Assembly: GCF_020852615.1 (NCBI RefSeq)
Contig: NZ_JADZAJ010000009.1
Span: 62,001 to 126,000, forward strand
Direction of reading: 5' to 3'
DNA: 64,000 nt
Origin: Nitrosomonas sp.
Lineage (GTDB): Bacteria; Pseudomonadota; Gammaproteobacteria; Burkholderiales; Nitrosomonadaceae
Position 1 is the first letter of the stretch, and each line of letters opens with the position of its first letter. The position numbers and the translations under genes are program-made. Below the pieces are notes generated by a model. The model had not been told where the DNA came from. It worked only from the letters and a program-made list of their open reading frames with translations, and did no database searches. Positions 16,136 through 29,312 of this stretch are shown piece after piece.

Positions 16136-16576
16136 TCAGGGCTGAGTAGCGCCTGTTTCAGCTGTCTGATTGCCTTCGGCAGTAAAGTCTGCTGATTTTG
16201 CTCCGGGTGCGGTGTTTTCGCTATCGTCATCTGAACCGGAATAAGATGGTTTGGACTTGCCTTCCTGCATCATGGGAGAAGGGGTCGTTACCGGTGCATT
16301 CATGCGTATAACAAGGTGACGAAGGATGGCGTCATTAAATTTAAAGTTGTGTTCAAGTTCGCTCAGAGTTTCCTGATCACATTCAATATTCATGAGCACG
16401 TAGTGTGCCTTATGCAGTTTTTGTATGGGATAGGTTAACTGTCGGCGTCCCCAGTCTTCCAGTCTATGAATTTTTCCGGATTTTCCAGTGATTGTGTTGC
16501 TGTAACGTTCAGTCATTGCGGAGACCTGCTCGCTTTGATCCGGGTGGACAATGAATATAATTTCGTAATGCCTCAT
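16136..16576 (-). CDS. rpsF: 30S ribosomal protein S6
   Basis: S6 (146 residues from the ATG at 16576, which has AAGGA upstream; the frame opens 45 codons earlier but without homology). Core [18 protein letters not shown] and [21 protein letters not shown] are canonical. The C-terminal tail beyond residue 100 is long and Ser/Ala/Glu-rich and acidic, as in some betaproteobacteria; in E. coli S6 the tail is glutamylated. First gene of the operon, with a hairpin-forming leader at 16600-16623. Confidence 0.96.
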   Translation of the reverse strand: MRHYEIIFIVHPDQSEQVSAMTERYSNTITGKSGKIHRLEDWGRRQLTYPIQKLHKAHYVLMNIECDQETLSELEHNFKFNDAILRHLVIRMNAPVTTPSPMMQEGKSKPSYSGSDDDSENTAPGAKSADFTAEGNQTAETGATQP

Positions 16577-16599
16577 GGTTTCCTTATGGGTAAAGCCTT

Positions 16600-16623
16600 C
16601 TTGCCACGCCGATATGTGGCAAG
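16600..16623 (-). promoter_or_regulatory. Leader hairpin of the rpsF operon (possible S6:S18 autoregulatory site)
   Basis: CTTGCCAC (16600-16607) and GTGGCAAG (16616-16623) are exact inverted copies around an eight-base loop that reads ATATCGGC in the mRNA, 24 bases upstream of the rpsF start. Operons starting with rpsF often carry an RNA structure bound by the S6:S18 dimer with a critical CCG. This hairpin is in the right place, but I do not see the exact published motif, so its role is a guess. Confidence 0.4.
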
Positions 16624-16737
16624 TAAGACAAGGGTTAACTGAATATGTCGCCTGATGGCGGCTACAGATAAAACAATGACGGTTTATCAACTTTTTAAAA
16701 CCGTTTGGCAATTTTACTGAATTGGTGGATAAACTAC

Positions 16738-16762
16738 AAAAAATTAAATTGTTTAATTTTTT
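16738..16762. repeat. Perfect 11-bp A/T-only inverted repeat
   Basis: AAAAAATTAAA (16738-16748) and TTTAATTTTTT (16752-16762) form an 11-bp stem with a three-base loop. It lies in the 373-base gap between the divergent rpsF and atpI operons. Read on either strand it ends in Ts, but no GC pair is present, so it is a weak terminator at best; it may be an AT-rich upstream element. Confidence 0.5.
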
Positions 16763-16872
16763 CTGGGGGGCTAAAAACAGCTTGTGGGATAAAGTAAAGA
16801 TGTCAGTTCACTCAACGTCCCGATAACCCGGGCCGTAAAGCAGCAAGTCAAAGATGGTGTCGCCCGTTTGCG

Positions 16873-16901
16873 TTGACGAAGCCGGGTGATCAGGGTAGAA
16901 T
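16873..16901 (+). promoter_or_regulatory. Sigma-70 promoter of the ATP synthase operon
   Basis: TTGACG (16873-16878) and TAGAAT (16896-16901), separated by 17 bases, differ from consensus at one position each. Transcription would start near 16908, about 40 bases upstream of atpI. Confidence 0.7.
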
Positions 16902-16949
16902 CGCGCCACTTTTTGTTGGGCGTGCATTATTTGTTACCCGTTAACGTTG

Positions 16950-17327
16950 ATGTTATCGATTAAAAGCAGGCCGTTAAGGGTTGTCATTTTTTGGCAGCTA
17001 ATGTTTTCATTGCTGGCTGCGATTGTGTGTGGTTTGCATTCGGGAGTGGATGCGGCTATCTCCGGGTTTCTTGGGGCGATCATCAGTGTAATTGCGGGGG
17101 GTGCGTACGCAATTTTAATATCAAGGCACAGTGGATATTCGGCGAGTGGGGTTTTACGTACCGCGTTGCGTGCGGAGGCCACAAAGATAGTTGTTATCGT
17201 GATGGCGCTTTGGGCTGTGTTTGTGATGTTTAAGGGCCTTCATCCTGTTATGTTTATTGGATCGTTTGTTGTGGCTGTATTGATATCAAGCATGGCGTTG
17301 TTCGTGCCTGAGAAAACAGATAAATAA
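16950..17327 (+). CDS. atpI: ATP synthase subunit I
   Basis: A 125-residue membrane protein with four hydrophobic helices and the family pattern around SGVDAAISGFLGAIISVIAGGAYA and RTALRAEATKIVV. AtpI helps assemble the c-ring and is not part of the final enzyme. The ATG at 16950 directly follows a TTG that also opens the frame; relatives start here. First gene of the atp operon, 35 bases before atpB. Confidence 0.88.
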   Translation: MLSIKSRPLRVVIFWQLMFSLLAAIVCGLHSGVDAAISGFLGAIISVIAGGAYAILISRHSGYSASGVLRTALRAEATKIVVIVMALWAVFVMFKGLHPVMFIGSFVVAVLISSMALFVPEKTDK

Positions 17328-17362
17328 AGCAATTATTCTGATCAAGTTTATAAGGTAAGTAA

Positions 17363-18172
<810 letters not shown>

Positions 18173-18198
18173 TCAATAAGATTTTGTTATTAACTTGA

Positions 18199-18486
<288 letters not shown>

Positions 18487-18528
18487 GTAGTCCGTCAAAT
18501 TTGTTACCGAGGTGAATAAAGGGCTGTT

Positions 18529-19002
18529 ATGAATATAAATTTCACGTTGGTCTCGCAAGCAATAGCCTTTTCCCTGTTTATATGGTTTACCGCCAGGTTT
18601 GTATGGCCGTATCTGCTGCGTGCGATTGAGGAGCGCCAGCAGAAAATAGCAGATGGCTTGGCGGCAGGTGAGCGTGGTAAAAAAGAATTGGAGCTTGCCA
18701 GTCAGCGTTCATCGGAAGTGCTGAAAGAAGCTAAGCAACGTGCGAGTGAGATCATTATTCAGGCGGAGAAAAGAGCTTCAGATATTATAGAAGAAGCCAA
18801 GCAGAATGCCCGGATTGAAGGAGAAAAGATTATAGCAGGAGCCAAGGCGGAAATTCAGCATGAAACCTTCAGTGCACGTGAGTCTTTACGTCAGCAGGTG
18901 GCGGGACTGGCAGTGCAGGGTGCGTCAAAGATTCTCCGTCGGGAAGTAAATGCCAAGGTTCATGCAGATTTGCTGGCATCAATAGAGGCTGAGTTAAAAT
19001 AA
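18529..19002 (+). CDS. atpF: ATP synthase F0 subunit b
   Basis: A 157-residue peripheral-stalk subunit. One N-terminal membrane helix (about 5-27, ending WPYL) is followed by a long charged coiled coil to the end. It dimerises and ties F0 to subunit delta. Its stop codon abuts the atpH start with no intervening base, so translation is coupled. Confidence 0.95.
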   Translation: MNINFTLVSQAIAFSLFIWFTARFVWPYLLRAIEERQQKIADGLAAGERGKKELELASQRSSEVLKEAKQRASEIIIQAEKRASDIIEEAKQNARIEGEKIIAGAKAEIQHETFSARESLRQQVAGLAVQGASKILRREVNAKVHADLLASIEAELK

Positions 19003-19539
19003 ATGGCTGAAGCGATAACAATTGCGCGACCATACGCAGAAGCAGTTTTCAAGCTTGCCAGGGAAAGTGGGTCTCTGTTTTCCTGGTCGGAGACGCTTGA
19101 TACTGTTAATTCGATCGTTCAGGAACCTCAGATAAAAGGGCTGATTAATAACCCGCAGATTTCAGCAGCTAAGTTATGTGAGATTATTTTGAGCGTGGGT
19201 AGCAAAAAGATAAGTGATGATGGCAAACGGTTGGTATCGTTACTAATCGACAATCGGCGGTTGCTCGTGTTGCCACAAATTTGTGATCTGTTTGAGCAAT
19301 TTAAAGCGCAGCATGAGGGGGTGTTAGAGGCTGAAATAGAATCGGCATTTCCTCTTGACTCTGATCAGGTGGCAAAACTTGTTTCAATTCTTGAGGCAAA
19401 ATTTCAGCGTAAGGTAAAAGCTGATATCAGCGTTAAGAGTGAACTCATCGGTGGTATCAGAGTAAAAATTGGCGATCAGATAATCGATAGTTCTGTACAC
19501 GGAAAGCTGGAAGCCATGGCGACGGCACTCAAAAGCTAG
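19003..19539 (+). CDS. atpH: ATP synthase F1 subunit delta
   Basis: A 178-residue subunit beginning ITIARPYAEAVFKLA, the family signature, with a C-terminal domain (VKSELIGGIRVKIGDQIIDSS) that binds subunit b. It caps F1 and holds the stator. It starts on the base directly after the atpF stop. Confidence 0.95.
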   Translation: MAEAITIARPYAEAVFKLARESGSLFSWSETLDTVNSIVQEPQIKGLINNPQISAAKLCEIILSVGSKKISDDGKRLVSLLIDNRRLLVLPQICDLFEQFKAQHEGVLEAEIESAFPLDSDQVAKLVSILEAKFQRKVKADISVKSELIGGIRVKIGDQIIDSSVHGKLEAMATALKS

Positions 19540-19551
19540 GAGTTATAAAAA

Positions 19552-21093
19552 ATGCAGTTAAATCCATCAGAAATCAGTGAATTAATCAAAAACAAGATTG
19601 AGGGGCTTTCCGTAACTTCGGAATTTAAAACGCAGGGGACGGTTGTGTCGCTGACAGATGGTATTGTTCGCGTGCATGGTCTTTCTGATGTAATGCAGGG
19701 GGAGATGCTCGAGTTTCCAGGTGGTACATTTGGCTTGGCGCTTAACTTGGAGCGTGACTCGGTGGGTGCAGTTATCCTGGGGGCATATGAGCATTTGAAG
19801 GAAGGCGATATTGTCAAGTGTACCGGTAGGATTCTGGAGGTTCCGGTAGGTGAGGCGTTATTAGGCCGCGTTGTTAACGCTTTAGGGCAGCCTATAGATG
19901 GAAAAGGTCCGATAGCGGCACAGGGAAGAGAGCCTATTGAAAAAATTGCTCCTGGTGTGGTGTGGCGTAAATCTGTAGATCAGCCTATGCAAACCGGTTT
20001 GAAGTCAGTTGACTCTATGGTGCCAGTTGGAAGAGGTCAGCGGGAGCTGATAATCGGTGACCGTCAAACAGGTAAAACGGCTGTGGCGATTGATGCAATC
20101 ATCAATCAGAAGGGTGAGGATGTAATTTGTATTTATGTGGCGATAGGGCAGAAGGCATCATCAATCGCAAACGTTGTAAGAAAATTGGAAGAAGTAGGCG
20201 CAATGGCTTACACAATCGTGGTGGTGGCTTCTGCTTCAGAGTCAGCTGCAATGCAATATATTGCACCTTACTCTGGTTGTACCATGGGGGAGTATTTCCG
20301 TGATAAAGGTCAGGATGCTTTGATTGTTTATGATGATTTAACCAAGCAGGCGTGGGCGTATCGCCAAATTTCTTTGTTATTACGTCGTCCACCTGGTCGC
20401 GAAGCCTATCCAGGAGATGTTTTTTATCTGCATTCGCGTTTATTGGAAAGAGCGGCAAGGGTTAATGCTGATTATGTTGAGAAAGCGACTGGTGGAAAAG
20501 TAAAAGGTAAAACAGGTTCTCTTACCGCATTGCCCATTATTGAGACTCAAGCTGGTGACGTGACGGCATTTGTCCCAACCAATGTGATTTCAATTACAGA
20601 TGGCCAGATATTTCTTGAGTCTGATTTGTTTAATGCGGGGATACGTCCGGCTATCAATGCTGGTATCTCTGTCTCAAGGGTAGGCGGTGCAGCTCAAACT
20701 AAAGTAATCAAGAAACTAGGTGGCGGTATTCGTTTGGCTTTAGCCCAATACCGTGAGCTTGCAGCTTTTGCTCAGTTTGCTTCGGATCTTGATGAGGCGA
20801 CACGTAAACAGCTGGAACGTGGAAAAATGGCAACTGAGTTAATGAAGCAATCTCAGTATGCTACGTTGAAAATTGCTGAGATGGCATTAACGCTGTTTGC
20901 CTTGAACAAGGGCTATTTTGATGATGTGGATATAAAGCGTGCTCTGGCTTTTGAAGCAGCGTTAAAGAGCCATGTGCGTAGCCATCATGGCGCAATACTG
21001 GAAAAGATTGAAGCAAGTAAAGAGCTTGATGCTGAAACAGAAAAAGTATTAGAAGCAGCTATCCAGGAATTTAAGCAAAACGGGACCTATTAA
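19552..21093 (+). CDS. atpA: ATP synthase F1 subunit alpha
   Basis: A 513-residue non-catalytic nucleotide-binding subunit: beta-barrel domain, Walker A GDRQTGKT near residue 170, the signature [21 protein letters not shown] region near 310, and a helical C-terminus. Normal length. AGGAG lies ten bases upstream of the ATG. Confidence 0.97.
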   Translation: MQLNPSEISELIKNKIEGLSVTSEFKTQGTVVSLTDGIVRVHGLSDVMQGEMLEFPGGTFGLALNLERDSVGAVILGAYEHLKEGDIVKCTGRILEVPVGEALLGRVVNALGQPIDGKGPIAAQGREPIEKIAPGVVWRKSVDQPMQTGLKSVDSMVPVGRGQRELIIGDRQTGKTAVAIDAIINQKGEDVICIYVAIGQKASSIANVVRKLEEVGAMAYTIVVVASASESAAMQYIAPYSGCTMGEYFRDKGQDALIVYDDLTKQAWAYRQISLLLRRPPGREAYPGDVFYLHSRLLERAARVNADYVEKATGGKVKGKTGSLTALPIIETQAGDVTAFVPTNVISITDGQIFLESDLFNAGIRPAINAGISVSRVGGAAQTKVIKKLGGGIRLALAQYRELAAFAQFASDLDEATRKQLERGKMATELMKQSQYATLKIAEMALTLFALNKGYFDDVDIKRALAFEAALKSHVRSHHGAILEKIEASKELDAETEKVLEAAIQEFKQNGTY

Positions 21094-21096
21094 TCC

Positions 21097-21984
21097 ATGG
21101 CAAGCGGCAGAGAGATACGTAACAAAATCAAAAGTGTAAAAAATACACAAAAGATTACACGTGCTATGGAGATGGTTGCTGCTTCTAAAATGAGGAAGGC
21201 ACAGGACCGTATGAAAAAGGCGCGTCCTTATGGAGAGAAGATACGCAATGTTGCAGCGCACATGAGTAATGCAAGTGTTGAGTATCGCCATCCTTTTCTG
21301 ATAAGCCGTGATTCTGTTAATAAGATAGGTATTATCGTTATTACCTCAGATAAAGGTTTGTGTGGCGGGCTCAATACGAATGTATTACGTAAGGCACTTA
21401 ATGAAATTCGATCTTGGGAATCTAAAGATCAACAAGTAGAGGCTTGTTGCATAGGAAACAAAGGCCTTGGTTTCATGAGTCGCTTGAGTGGTGTGCAGGT
21501 TATTTCTCAAGTTACAGGGTTGGGTGATTCACCCAATATGGAAAGACTGATCGGTGCAGTCAAAATAGTTTTAGACGCGTATACAGAAGGTCAATTAGAT
21601 AAGGTATATATTTTTTATAACCAGTTTGTTAATACTATGAAACAAACACCGGTTATGGAGCAGCTGCTGCCTTTGACTGACGAGCGTATTAATAGTAAAG
21701 AGAATGAAGCTAAATCTGCTCGTGCGCCTTGGGATTATATTTATGAACCGGAAGCAAGGCCTGTTATTGATGACATTATGGTTCGATATATAGAGGCCTT
21801 GGTGTATCAGGCGGTTACTGAAAATATGGCATCGGAGCAGTCTGCAAGAATGGTTGCAATGAAAGCGGCATCGGATAATGCAGGCAACTTGATTGATGAG
21901 TTGACGCTTATTTATAACAAATCACGTCAGGCAGCGATTACCAAGGAACTGTCGGAAATTGTGGGTGGTGCTGCTGCTGTTTAA
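21097..21984 (+). CDS. atpG: ATP synthase F1 subunit gamma
   Basis: A 295-residue rotor shaft. The N-terminal helix ([20 protein letters not shown]) and the C-terminal helix ([20 protein letters not shown]) are fully conserved; they form the coiled coil turning inside alpha3beta3. Three bases separate it from atpA. Base composition here is more AT-rich than in the surrounding genes, but codon use is otherwise similar. Confidence 0.96.
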   Translation: MASGREIRNKIKSVKNTQKITRAMEMVAASKMRKAQDRMKKARPYGEKIRNVAAHMSNASVEYRHPFLISRDSVNKIGIIVITSDKGLCGGLNTNVLRKALNEIRSWESKDQQVEACCIGNKGLGFMSRLSGVQVISQVTGLGDSPNMERLIGAVKIVLDAYTEGQLDKVYIFYNQFVNTMKQTPVMEQLLPLTDERINSKENEAKSARAPWDYIYEPEARPVIDDIMVRYIEALVYQAVTENMASEQSARMVAMKAASDNAGNLIDELTLIYNKSRQAAITKELSEIVGGAAAV

Positions 21985-22005
21985 GTATTATAAATTCGTA
22001 TTTAG

Positions 22006-23397
<1,392 letters not shown>

Positions 23398-23425
23398 AAA
23401 CAGCCAGCTAACTGATAGGTAGTCA

Positions 23426-23848
23426 ATGGGTACAATATTTCACTTGGATATAGTGAGTGCGGAGGAATCTATTTATTCCGGACCTGCTGAGTTTATAGTT
23501 GCGCCAGCGATGATGGGGGAGGTGGGTATTTTCCCCCAGCACACTCCCATGCTGACGCGAATAAAATCAGGTGTTGTTAAAGTTAAGGCTCCACTACAGG
23601 ATGATGAAGAAATTTATGTTTCGGGTGGCATGCTTGAGGTGCAACCTGACGTTGTGACAATTCTGGCGGATACGGCTGTTCGTGGTAAGGATTTGGATGA
23701 AGCCAAAGCCCTGGAGGTTAAGAAGCAGGCTGAGGAAATTATGAAGAATAAAATTTCTGAAGTTGAGTATGCACGTGCCCAAGCTGAGTTAATTGAGGCA
23801 GTGGCACAGCTGGCAGCTATTCAGAAATTGAGAAAAAGAGGTCATTAA
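23426..23848 (+). CDS. atpC: ATP synthase F1 subunit epsilon
   Basis: A 140-residue subunit: N-terminal beta-sandwich ([15 protein letters not shown], then [14 protein letters not shown]) and a C-terminal helical hairpin (about 90-135) that can inhibit ATP hydrolysis. Last gene of the atp operon; a strong terminator follows. Confidence 0.95.
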   Translation: MGTIFHLDIVSAEESIYSGPAEFIVAPAMMGEVGIFPQHTPMLTRIKSGVVKVKAPLQDDEEIYVSGGMLEVQPDVVTILADTAVRGKDLDEAKALEVKKQAEEIMKNKISEVEYARAQAELIEAVAQLAAIQKLRKRGH

Positions 23849-23879
23849 AGCTCCGGTTGATGTGATTGCATATAGTTAA

Positions 23880-23907
23880 AAAGGGCGATTCTAATCGCCC
23901 TTTTTTT
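23880..23907 (+). terminator. Intrinsic terminator of the atp operon
   Basis: An 11-bp perfect stem (AAAGGGCGATT / AATCGCCCTTT) with a two-base CT loop runs into seven Ts, 31 bases after the atpC stop. Confidence 0.93.
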
Positions 23908-24045
23908 ATAATAAGGGTATTTTCCTACTTTGCTCCCCTGCTTTCGTCAATTACTTTTTTGTACACTAACGCTATATTTTCTATCGCACGATATGGTGTT
24001 TGTATTTCCGGTGGTAAGGTAAATTTTGTAGAGGATGAATGGCGC

Positions 24046-25422
24046 GTGTTACACGTTGATGTTGTGATACTGGCAGCTGGAATGGGTAAACGGATGAATT
24101 CGTCTTTACCCAAGGTGTTGCATCCTTTGGCGGGAAAGCCAATTTTGTTGCATGTTCTTGATGCGACTTATGCGCTGTCTCCTGAAAAGATATGTGTTAT
24201 TTTTGGGTATGGTGGTGAACTGGTTCATCAAACTGTCGGCGATCGGCCAGATTTGATCTGGGTGAAGCAAGAGCAGCAACTTGGAACGGGTCATGCTGTA
24301 AAACAGGCACTACCTCATCTCGCTGACAAAGGTGTCACACTGGTTTTGTTTGGTGATGTGCCACTGGTGAGAAGCGATACACTTAAAACTCTGATAGAGA
24401 AGGTGCGTGAAGATAGTCTCGCATTGCTGACCGTTGAATTAGACGATCCGACCGGCTATGGTCGAATTGTGCGTGATCCTGTATCGAACTGCGTTCGGGC
24501 AATTGTAGAGGAAAAGGATGCTTCGCCGTCGCAGAAAAAAATTCGTGAAATTAACACGGGCATTATGGTTCTTCCGAACCGCTATCTAAGTGACTGGCTT
24601 GATAAGTTGGGTAATACCAATACACAAGGTGAGTATTATTTAACTGATGTTATCGCTATGGCCGTAGAGGCTGGAATTCAGATTGAAACTGCTAACCCGG
24701 CTTCTGAATGGGAGGTGGTCGGGGTAAACGACAAGGCCCAGCTCGCAGTCCTGGAACGTGCTTTTCAGCAGAATATCGCACGTAAACTGATGGAGCAAGG
24801 AGTAATGTTTGCGGATCCGTCACGTTTTGATGTACGTGGTCAGCTCATATGCGGGAATGATGTTGAAATTGACGTTAATTGCATCTTTGAAGGTGACGTA
24901 CGCTTGGGAGATGGTGTGAAAATTCATGCCAATTGTGTGCTCCGAAATGTAACTGTCTCAGATGGGTCAGTGATCCACCCTTTTAGCCTGATTGAAGATG
25001 CTGCACTGGGGAAAAATTGTCGAATCGGCCCGTTTGCCCGTATTCGCCCGGGCACACAGCTTGATGATGCCGTACATGTGGGAAATTTTGTGGAAATTAA
25101 AAATAGTTATATCGCTTCTGAAAGCAAGGTTAATCATCTGAGCTATATTGGCGATACTGAAATGGGCAGGCAGGTTAATATCGGTGCAGGTACGATTACC
25201 TGTAATTATGATGGAGCCTTTAAGCACAGGACTATTATTGAAGATGATGTGTTTATTGGTTCTGATACACAGTTGATTGCACCAGTAACAATAACTAAAG
25301 GATCGACGGTTGGTGCCGGCTCCACAATTACACGCGATACACCGGAGGGGCAGCTCACATTATCTCGAACTAAACAAATGAGTATTGCCAACTGGAAGCG
25401 GCCGGAAAAAACCAGGGGCTGA
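24046..25422 (+). CDS. glmU: Bifunctional GlcNAc-1-P uridyltransferase / GlcN-1-P acetyltransferase
   Basis: N-terminal half: VDVVILAAGMGKRM and QLGTGHAV, the uridyltransferase. C-terminal half: left-handed beta-helix with ENRC-like hexapeptides and GNFVEIKNS, YIGDTEMG, GAGTITCNYDG, the acetyltransferase. The frame runs upstream to 23866 across the atp terminator, so I start at the GTG at 24046 (GAGGA upstream), which gives 458 residues, the family norm. It makes UDP-GlcNAc for peptidoglycan and LPS; glmS, 39 bases on, makes its precursor. Confidence 0.94.
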   Translation: MLHVDVVILAAGMGKRMNSSLPKVLHPLAGKPILLHVLDATYALSPEKICVIFGYGGELVHQTVGDRPDLIWVKQEQQLGTGHAVKQALPHLADKGVTLVLFGDVPLVRSDTLKTLIEKVREDSLALLTVELDDPTGYGRIVRDPVSNCVRAIVEEKDASPSQKKIREINTGIMVLPNRYLSDWLDKLGNTNTQGEYYLTDVIAMAVEAGIQIETANPASEWEVVGVNDKAQLAVLERAFQQNIARKLMEQGVMFADPSRFDVRGQLICGNDVEIDVNCIFEGDVRLGDGVKIHANCVLRNVTVSDGSVIHPFSLIEDAALGKNCRIGPFARIRPGTQLDDAVHVGNFVEIKNSYIASESKVNHLSYIGDTEMGRQVNIGAGTITCNYDGAFKHRTIIEDDVFIGSDTQLIAPVTITKGSTVGAGSTITRDTPEGQLTLSRTKQMSIANWKRPEKTRG

Positions 25423-25461
25423 AGCTGTTTGAATAATTGGACTTAAGTAGAGGTTAGCGCT

Positions 25462-27309
25462 ATGTGCGGCATTGTCGGGGCAATTGCAAAAAATAATGTA
25501 GTGCCTTTTTTGCTGGAGGGTTTATCCAAGCTTGAGTATCGTGGCTATGATTCTGCCGGAATCGTAGTTGCAGATGGTACGTTGCAAAGACTGAGGACAA
25601 CAGGACGTGTTTCAGAACTGAGCAAGCTGGTCGATGCTGGAAAAACATCGGGGCTGACTGGTATCGCACACACACGATGGGCTACGCATGGTGCTCCTTC
25701 AGAACGTAATGCTCATCCCCATTTTTCTGGTGACCATAGAAAAATCGCAGTTGTTCATAATGGCATTATCGAAAACCATGAAGTTCTTCGCCAACGCTTA
25801 CAGCAGGAAGGATTTAAATTTCTGTCGGATACGGATACCGAAGTAATTGCACATTTGATTTCGTTTCACCTTTGCACGACTGATGATCTGCTTGAAGCTG
25901 TCTGCCGTTCCATAGATGAGCTCCATGGGGCTTATGCAATAGCGGTCATGGAGGAATCGCGCCAGGATCGTATTATTGTTGCCAGAAATGGTGCACCACT
26001 CTTGCTGGGGGTAGATACTGACGGGATTTATGCTGCTTCTGATGCGTCAGCCTTGGTGCAGGTTACGCAGCAAATCATATATTTGGAAGAAGGGGATGTG
26101 GCGGAACTGTCCTGTGGTGGATACCGGATTCTGAATTGTCTGGATTCTGTCAGCGGACATGAGGTCGCCCGTAAAGTGACTGAAACAAGCCTGACGCGTG
26201 ATGCGGTGGAACTGGGGCCGTACTCACATTTCATGCAGAAAGAAATCTTTGAGCAGCCGGTTGCTGTGGCAAATACGCTGGAAATGGTATTGAATGCGCA
26301 ATCAATATCGGCTCAATTGTTTGGTAGTGAGGCACAAACGATTCTCGCGCAAACCAGGGGCGTACTGATACTTGCCTGTGGAACGAGCTATCATGCCGGC
26401 CTGGTTGCCAAATACTGGCTGGAAACAATTGCAAGAATTCCCTGTAATATCGAGATTGCCAGTGAGTATCGTTATCGTAATCCCATCGCTGATCCGGCTA
26501 CGCTGGTTATCGGTATTTCCCAGTCCGGTGAAACTGCTGATACCCTGGCTGCACTCGGTTATGCAAAATCATTAGGTCACCGCTACGGTCTGGCAATATG
26601 TAACGTTCCCGAAAGTGCGCTGGTCAGACAAACAGATCTGCGTTTTCTGACACGTGCCGGCCCTGAAATCGGAGTGGCTTCCACCAAGGCATTTACGACA
26701 CAATTGGCAGTTTTACTATTGTTTACTGCTGTGCTTGCAAAGATGTATGACAGGCTGTCGGTTGAAGCAGAGCAGAATATAATTGCTTCTTTACGGCATT
26801 TACCGGTTGCTATTCAGCACGCTCTTCAATGTGAATCGGAAATCAAAAAATGGGCCGGGGATTTTTCTCAGAAACACCATGCTTTGTTCCTGGGGCGGGG
26901 TGTGCATTATCCAATTGCACTGGAAGGCGCATTGAAGCTTAAGGAAATTTCATACATCCATGCTGAAGCCTATGCAGCAGGTGAGCTTAAGCACGGCCCT
27001 CTTGCGCTGGTGGATAGCGGAATGCCAGTGATTGCTATTGCCCCGAATGATGCTCTGCTGGAAAAACTGAAATCCAATTTGCATGAGGTGCGTGCACGAG
27101 GCGGGGAACTGTACGTTTTTGCCGATGCAGATTCGCGTATCGAGGAAAGTGAGGGAGTTCACATCATCAGACTGGCTGAGCATAGCGGCGTGCTCAGTCC
27201 AATCCTGCATACCATACCATTACAGTTACTGGCTTATCATGTGGCTTTGCAGAAAGGCACTGATGTTGATAAACCCAGAAATCTTGCAAAATCTGTTACG
27301 GTTGAATAG
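25462..27309 (+). CDS. glmS: Glutamine-fructose-6-phosphate aminotransferase (isomerising)
   Basis: A 615-residue enzyme. Cys2 (MCGIVGA) is the glutaminase nucleophile; two SIS domains follow ([34 protein letters not shown]), ending in [15 protein letters not shown]. It makes glucosamine-6-P, the first step to UDP-GlcNAc. Downstream of glmU with a 39-base gap, so probably co-transcribed. I see no glmS ribozyme sequence in that gap. Confidence 0.96.
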   Translation: MCGIVGAIAKNNVVPFLLEGLSKLEYRGYDSAGIVVADGTLQRLRTTGRVSELSKLVDAGKTSGLTGIAHTRWATHGAPSERNAHPHFSGDHRKIAVVHNGIIENHEVLRQRLQQEGFKFLSDTDTEVIAHLISFHLCTTDDLLEAVCRSIDELHGAYAIAVMEESRQDRIIVARNGAPLLLGVDTDGIYAASDASALVQVTQQIIYLEEGDVAELSCGGYRILNCLDSVSGHEVARKVTETSLTRDAVELGPYSHFMQKEIFEQPVAVANTLEMVLNAQSISAQLFGSEAQTILAQTRGVLILACGTSYHAGLVAKYWLETIARIPCNIEIASEYRYRNPIADPATLVIGISQSGETADTLAALGYAKSLGHRYGLAICNVPESALVRQTDLRFLTRAGPEIGVASTKAFTTQLAVLLLFTAVLAKMYDRLSVEAEQNIIASLRHLPVAIQHALQCESEIKKWAGDFSQKHHALFLGRGVHYPIALEGALKLKEISYIHAEAYAAGELKHGPLALVDSGMPVIAIAPNDALLEKLKSNLHEVRARGGELYVFADADSRIEESEGVHIIRLAEHSGVLSPILHTIPLQLLAYHVALQKGTDVDKPRNLAKSVTVE

Positions 27310-27445
27310 CCAGCCTGGCTGAGCGTTGCAATAAGGTATGAACGAGTCGTGGATAATCAGGATCTGAAGCCCCGGCTGCTCCGGTACTTTATACAATATT
27401 ACAGGAGTGGTAGCATTCCCTCCTTTCAACGGTTGAAGGAAGTCA

Positions 27446-28171
27446 ATGGCTGGTCATAGTAAATGGGCTAACATTAAGCATAAAAAAGCCGCACAGGATG
27501 CCAAACGAGGGAAAATCTTTACTCGTCTGATTAAGGAAATTACGGTGGCTGCCCGGTTGGGTGGTGGAGATCCAAACAGTAACCCCCGGCTGCGGCTGGC
27601 GATGGATAAGGCCTTCGGCCACAATATGCCGAAAGATAACGTCGAGCGTGCGATTAAACGAGGTTGTGGCGAGCTTGATGGTGTCAGCTATGAAGAAATT
27701 CGCTATGAGGGATATGGAATATCCGGTGCGGCGGTTATCGTTGATTGTATGACGGATAACCGCACGCGAACGGTTGCTGATGTTCGCCATGCATTTACCA
27801 AATATGGCGGTAACCTGGGGACAGATGGTTCGGTCGCGTATTTATTTAAACATTGCGGCCAGCTGCTGTTTGCGCCAGAGGTAGGTGAAGCACCGCTTCT
27901 GGAAGCTGCACTCGAAGCAGGTGCGGAAGATGTTATCAGTAATGAAGATGGCAGTCTGGAGGTGATTACTGATCCGGATACCTTCGTATCAGTCAAAGGT
28001 GCGTTGGAAAAGGCTGGTTTTAAGGCCGAGCTGGCAGAGGTAACCTGGAAACCCGAAAATGAAGTCTTGCTGCAGGGAGAGGATGCGGTCAGGATGCAAA
28101 AATTGCTGGATGCTCTGGAAGATCTTGATGATGTGCAGGATGTTTATACCTCGGCAATCCTAGATACCTGA
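27446..28171 (+). CDS. yebC: YebC/PmpR-family regulatory protein
   Basis: A 241-residue protein with the invariant start [26 protein letters not shown] region and NPRLR...[10 protein letters not shown]. Family members act as DNA-binding regulators in some bacteria and affect translation at proline stretches in others. Here it precedes ruvCAB, as in many proteobacteria, with only two bases to ruvC. Confidence 0.93.
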   Translation: MAGHSKWANIKHKKAAQDAKRGKIFTRLIKEITVAARLGGGDPNSNPRLRLAMDKAFGHNMPKDNVERAIKRGCGELDGVSYEEIRYEGYGISGAAVIVDCMTDNRTRTVADVRHAFTKYGGNLGTDGSVAYLFKHCGQLLFAPEVGEAPLLEAALEAGAEDVISNEDGSLEVITDPDTFVSVKGALEKAGFKAELAEVTWKPENEVLLQGEDAVRMQKLLDALEDLDDVQDVYTSAILDT

Positions 28172-28173
28172 TC

Positions 28174-28710
28174 TTGTTATCTTCTGCTAAGGGTATTCGC
28201 ATACTGGGGATTGATCCTGGTTTGCGTATCACAGGCTTTGGCATTATTGAGAAGGTCAGAAATCATCTGACCTATATTGGCAGTGGCTGTGTCGTGACCG
28301 GAGAAGCCAGTCTGCCGGATCGATTGAAAACCATCCTGGGCGGGCTCAGCGAAATCATTCAGCAGCATAACCCTGAGCAGGTTGCCGTAGAGCAGGTTTT
28401 TGTCAATATCAACCCCAAATCAACTTTGCTGCTCGGTCAGGCACGTGGTGCTGCCATTAGCGCTGCGGTTCTTCATGAGCTTTCCGTGTATGAATATACT
28501 GCCTTACAGGTCAAGCAGGCTGTAGTGGGGAATGGTCACGCTCACAAGGAACAGGTACAGGAAATGGTGATGCGATTGCTGGGTTTGGGTGAACGGCCGA
28601 GACCGGATGCAGCCGACGCGCTGGCGTGTGCTATTTGCCATGCCCATACAGGATCTGGTTTGTTGGCTCTGGGTACCCGCAGCCGCTCCAGACGGGGCAG
28701 ACGTTTGTGA
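28174..28710 (+). CDS. ruvC: Crossover junction endodeoxyribonuclease RuvC
   Basis: A 178-residue Holliday-junction resolvase. Active-site acids are in ILGIDPGL (D14), VAVEQVF, and RPDAADALA. The only available start is the TTG at 28174, two bases after the yebC stop, suggesting translational coupling. The C-terminus is basic (RSRSRRGRR). It overlaps ruvA by four bases (GTGA). Confidence 0.93.
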   Translation: MLSSAKGIRILGIDPGLRITGFGIIEKVRNHLTYIGSGCVVTGEASLPDRLKTILGGLSEIIQQHNPEQVAVEQVFVNINPKSTLLLGQARGAAISAAVLHELSVYEYTALQVKQAVVGNGHAHKEQVQEMVMRLLGLGERPRPDAADALACAICHAHTGSGLLALGTRSRSRRGRRL

Positions 28711-29291
28711 TCGGAAGACTTACCGGCTTGTTGCTGGAAAAACATCCGCCCCTGGTGCTTATGGATGTGAATGGCGTCGGTTATGAAGTTGACGTACCGA
28801 TGAGCACCTTCTGCAAATTGCCTGGTATTGGTGAGAAAGTCACACTCCATACCTACTTCTGGGTGCGTGAGGATGTGCATTCGTTGTACGGTTTTATGAC
28901 GGAGCCGGAGCGCGTGTTGTTTCGCCAGCTTACAAAAATTTCCGGTATTGGCGCAAGGACAGCTTTATCAATCCTGTCCGGGTTGAGTGTCAGTGATTTA
29001 CATCAGATTGTGGCGGCGCAAGATGGCGTTCGTCTGACCAGAATTCCCGGTATTGGAAAAAAGACTGCGGAGCGTCTGTTGCTGGAGTTGCGCGATAAAA
29101 TCAGTTTGCCGCCGGTGCTGCCGGAGGCGGGGATAGTGGCTCAGGATACTGATAAAGATATATTCAATGCATTATCAGCACTGGGCTACAGTGACCGCGA
29201 AGCCAATTGGGCTCTCGCACAGCTGGCAGACGGTGTAACAGTGTCAGATGGCATCATGCAGTCACTCAGGCTTTTATCAAAAGTAAAATAA
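28707..29291 (+). CDS. ruvA: Holliday junction branch migration protein RuvA
   Basis: The frame is open from 28626, but the protein proper starts at the GTG at 28707 (read [11 protein letters not shown]), overlapping the ruvC stop. This gives 194 residues with the OB-fold, two helix-hairpin-helix motifs ([33 protein letters not shown]) and the C-terminal domain that contacts RuvB. It holds the four-way junction flat. Confidence 0.94.
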   Translation: MIGRLTGLLLEKHPPLVLMDVNGVGYEVDVPMSTFCKLPGIGEKVTLHTYFWVREDVHSLYGFMTEPERVLFRQLTKISGIGARTALSILSGLSVSDLHQIVAAQDGVRLTRIPGIGKKTAERLLLELRDKISLPPVLPEAGIVAQDTDKDIFNALSALGYSDREANWALAQLADGVTVSDGIMQSLRLLSKVK

Positions 29292-29312
29292 TATTTTAGC
29301 TGGTTCTCAATC

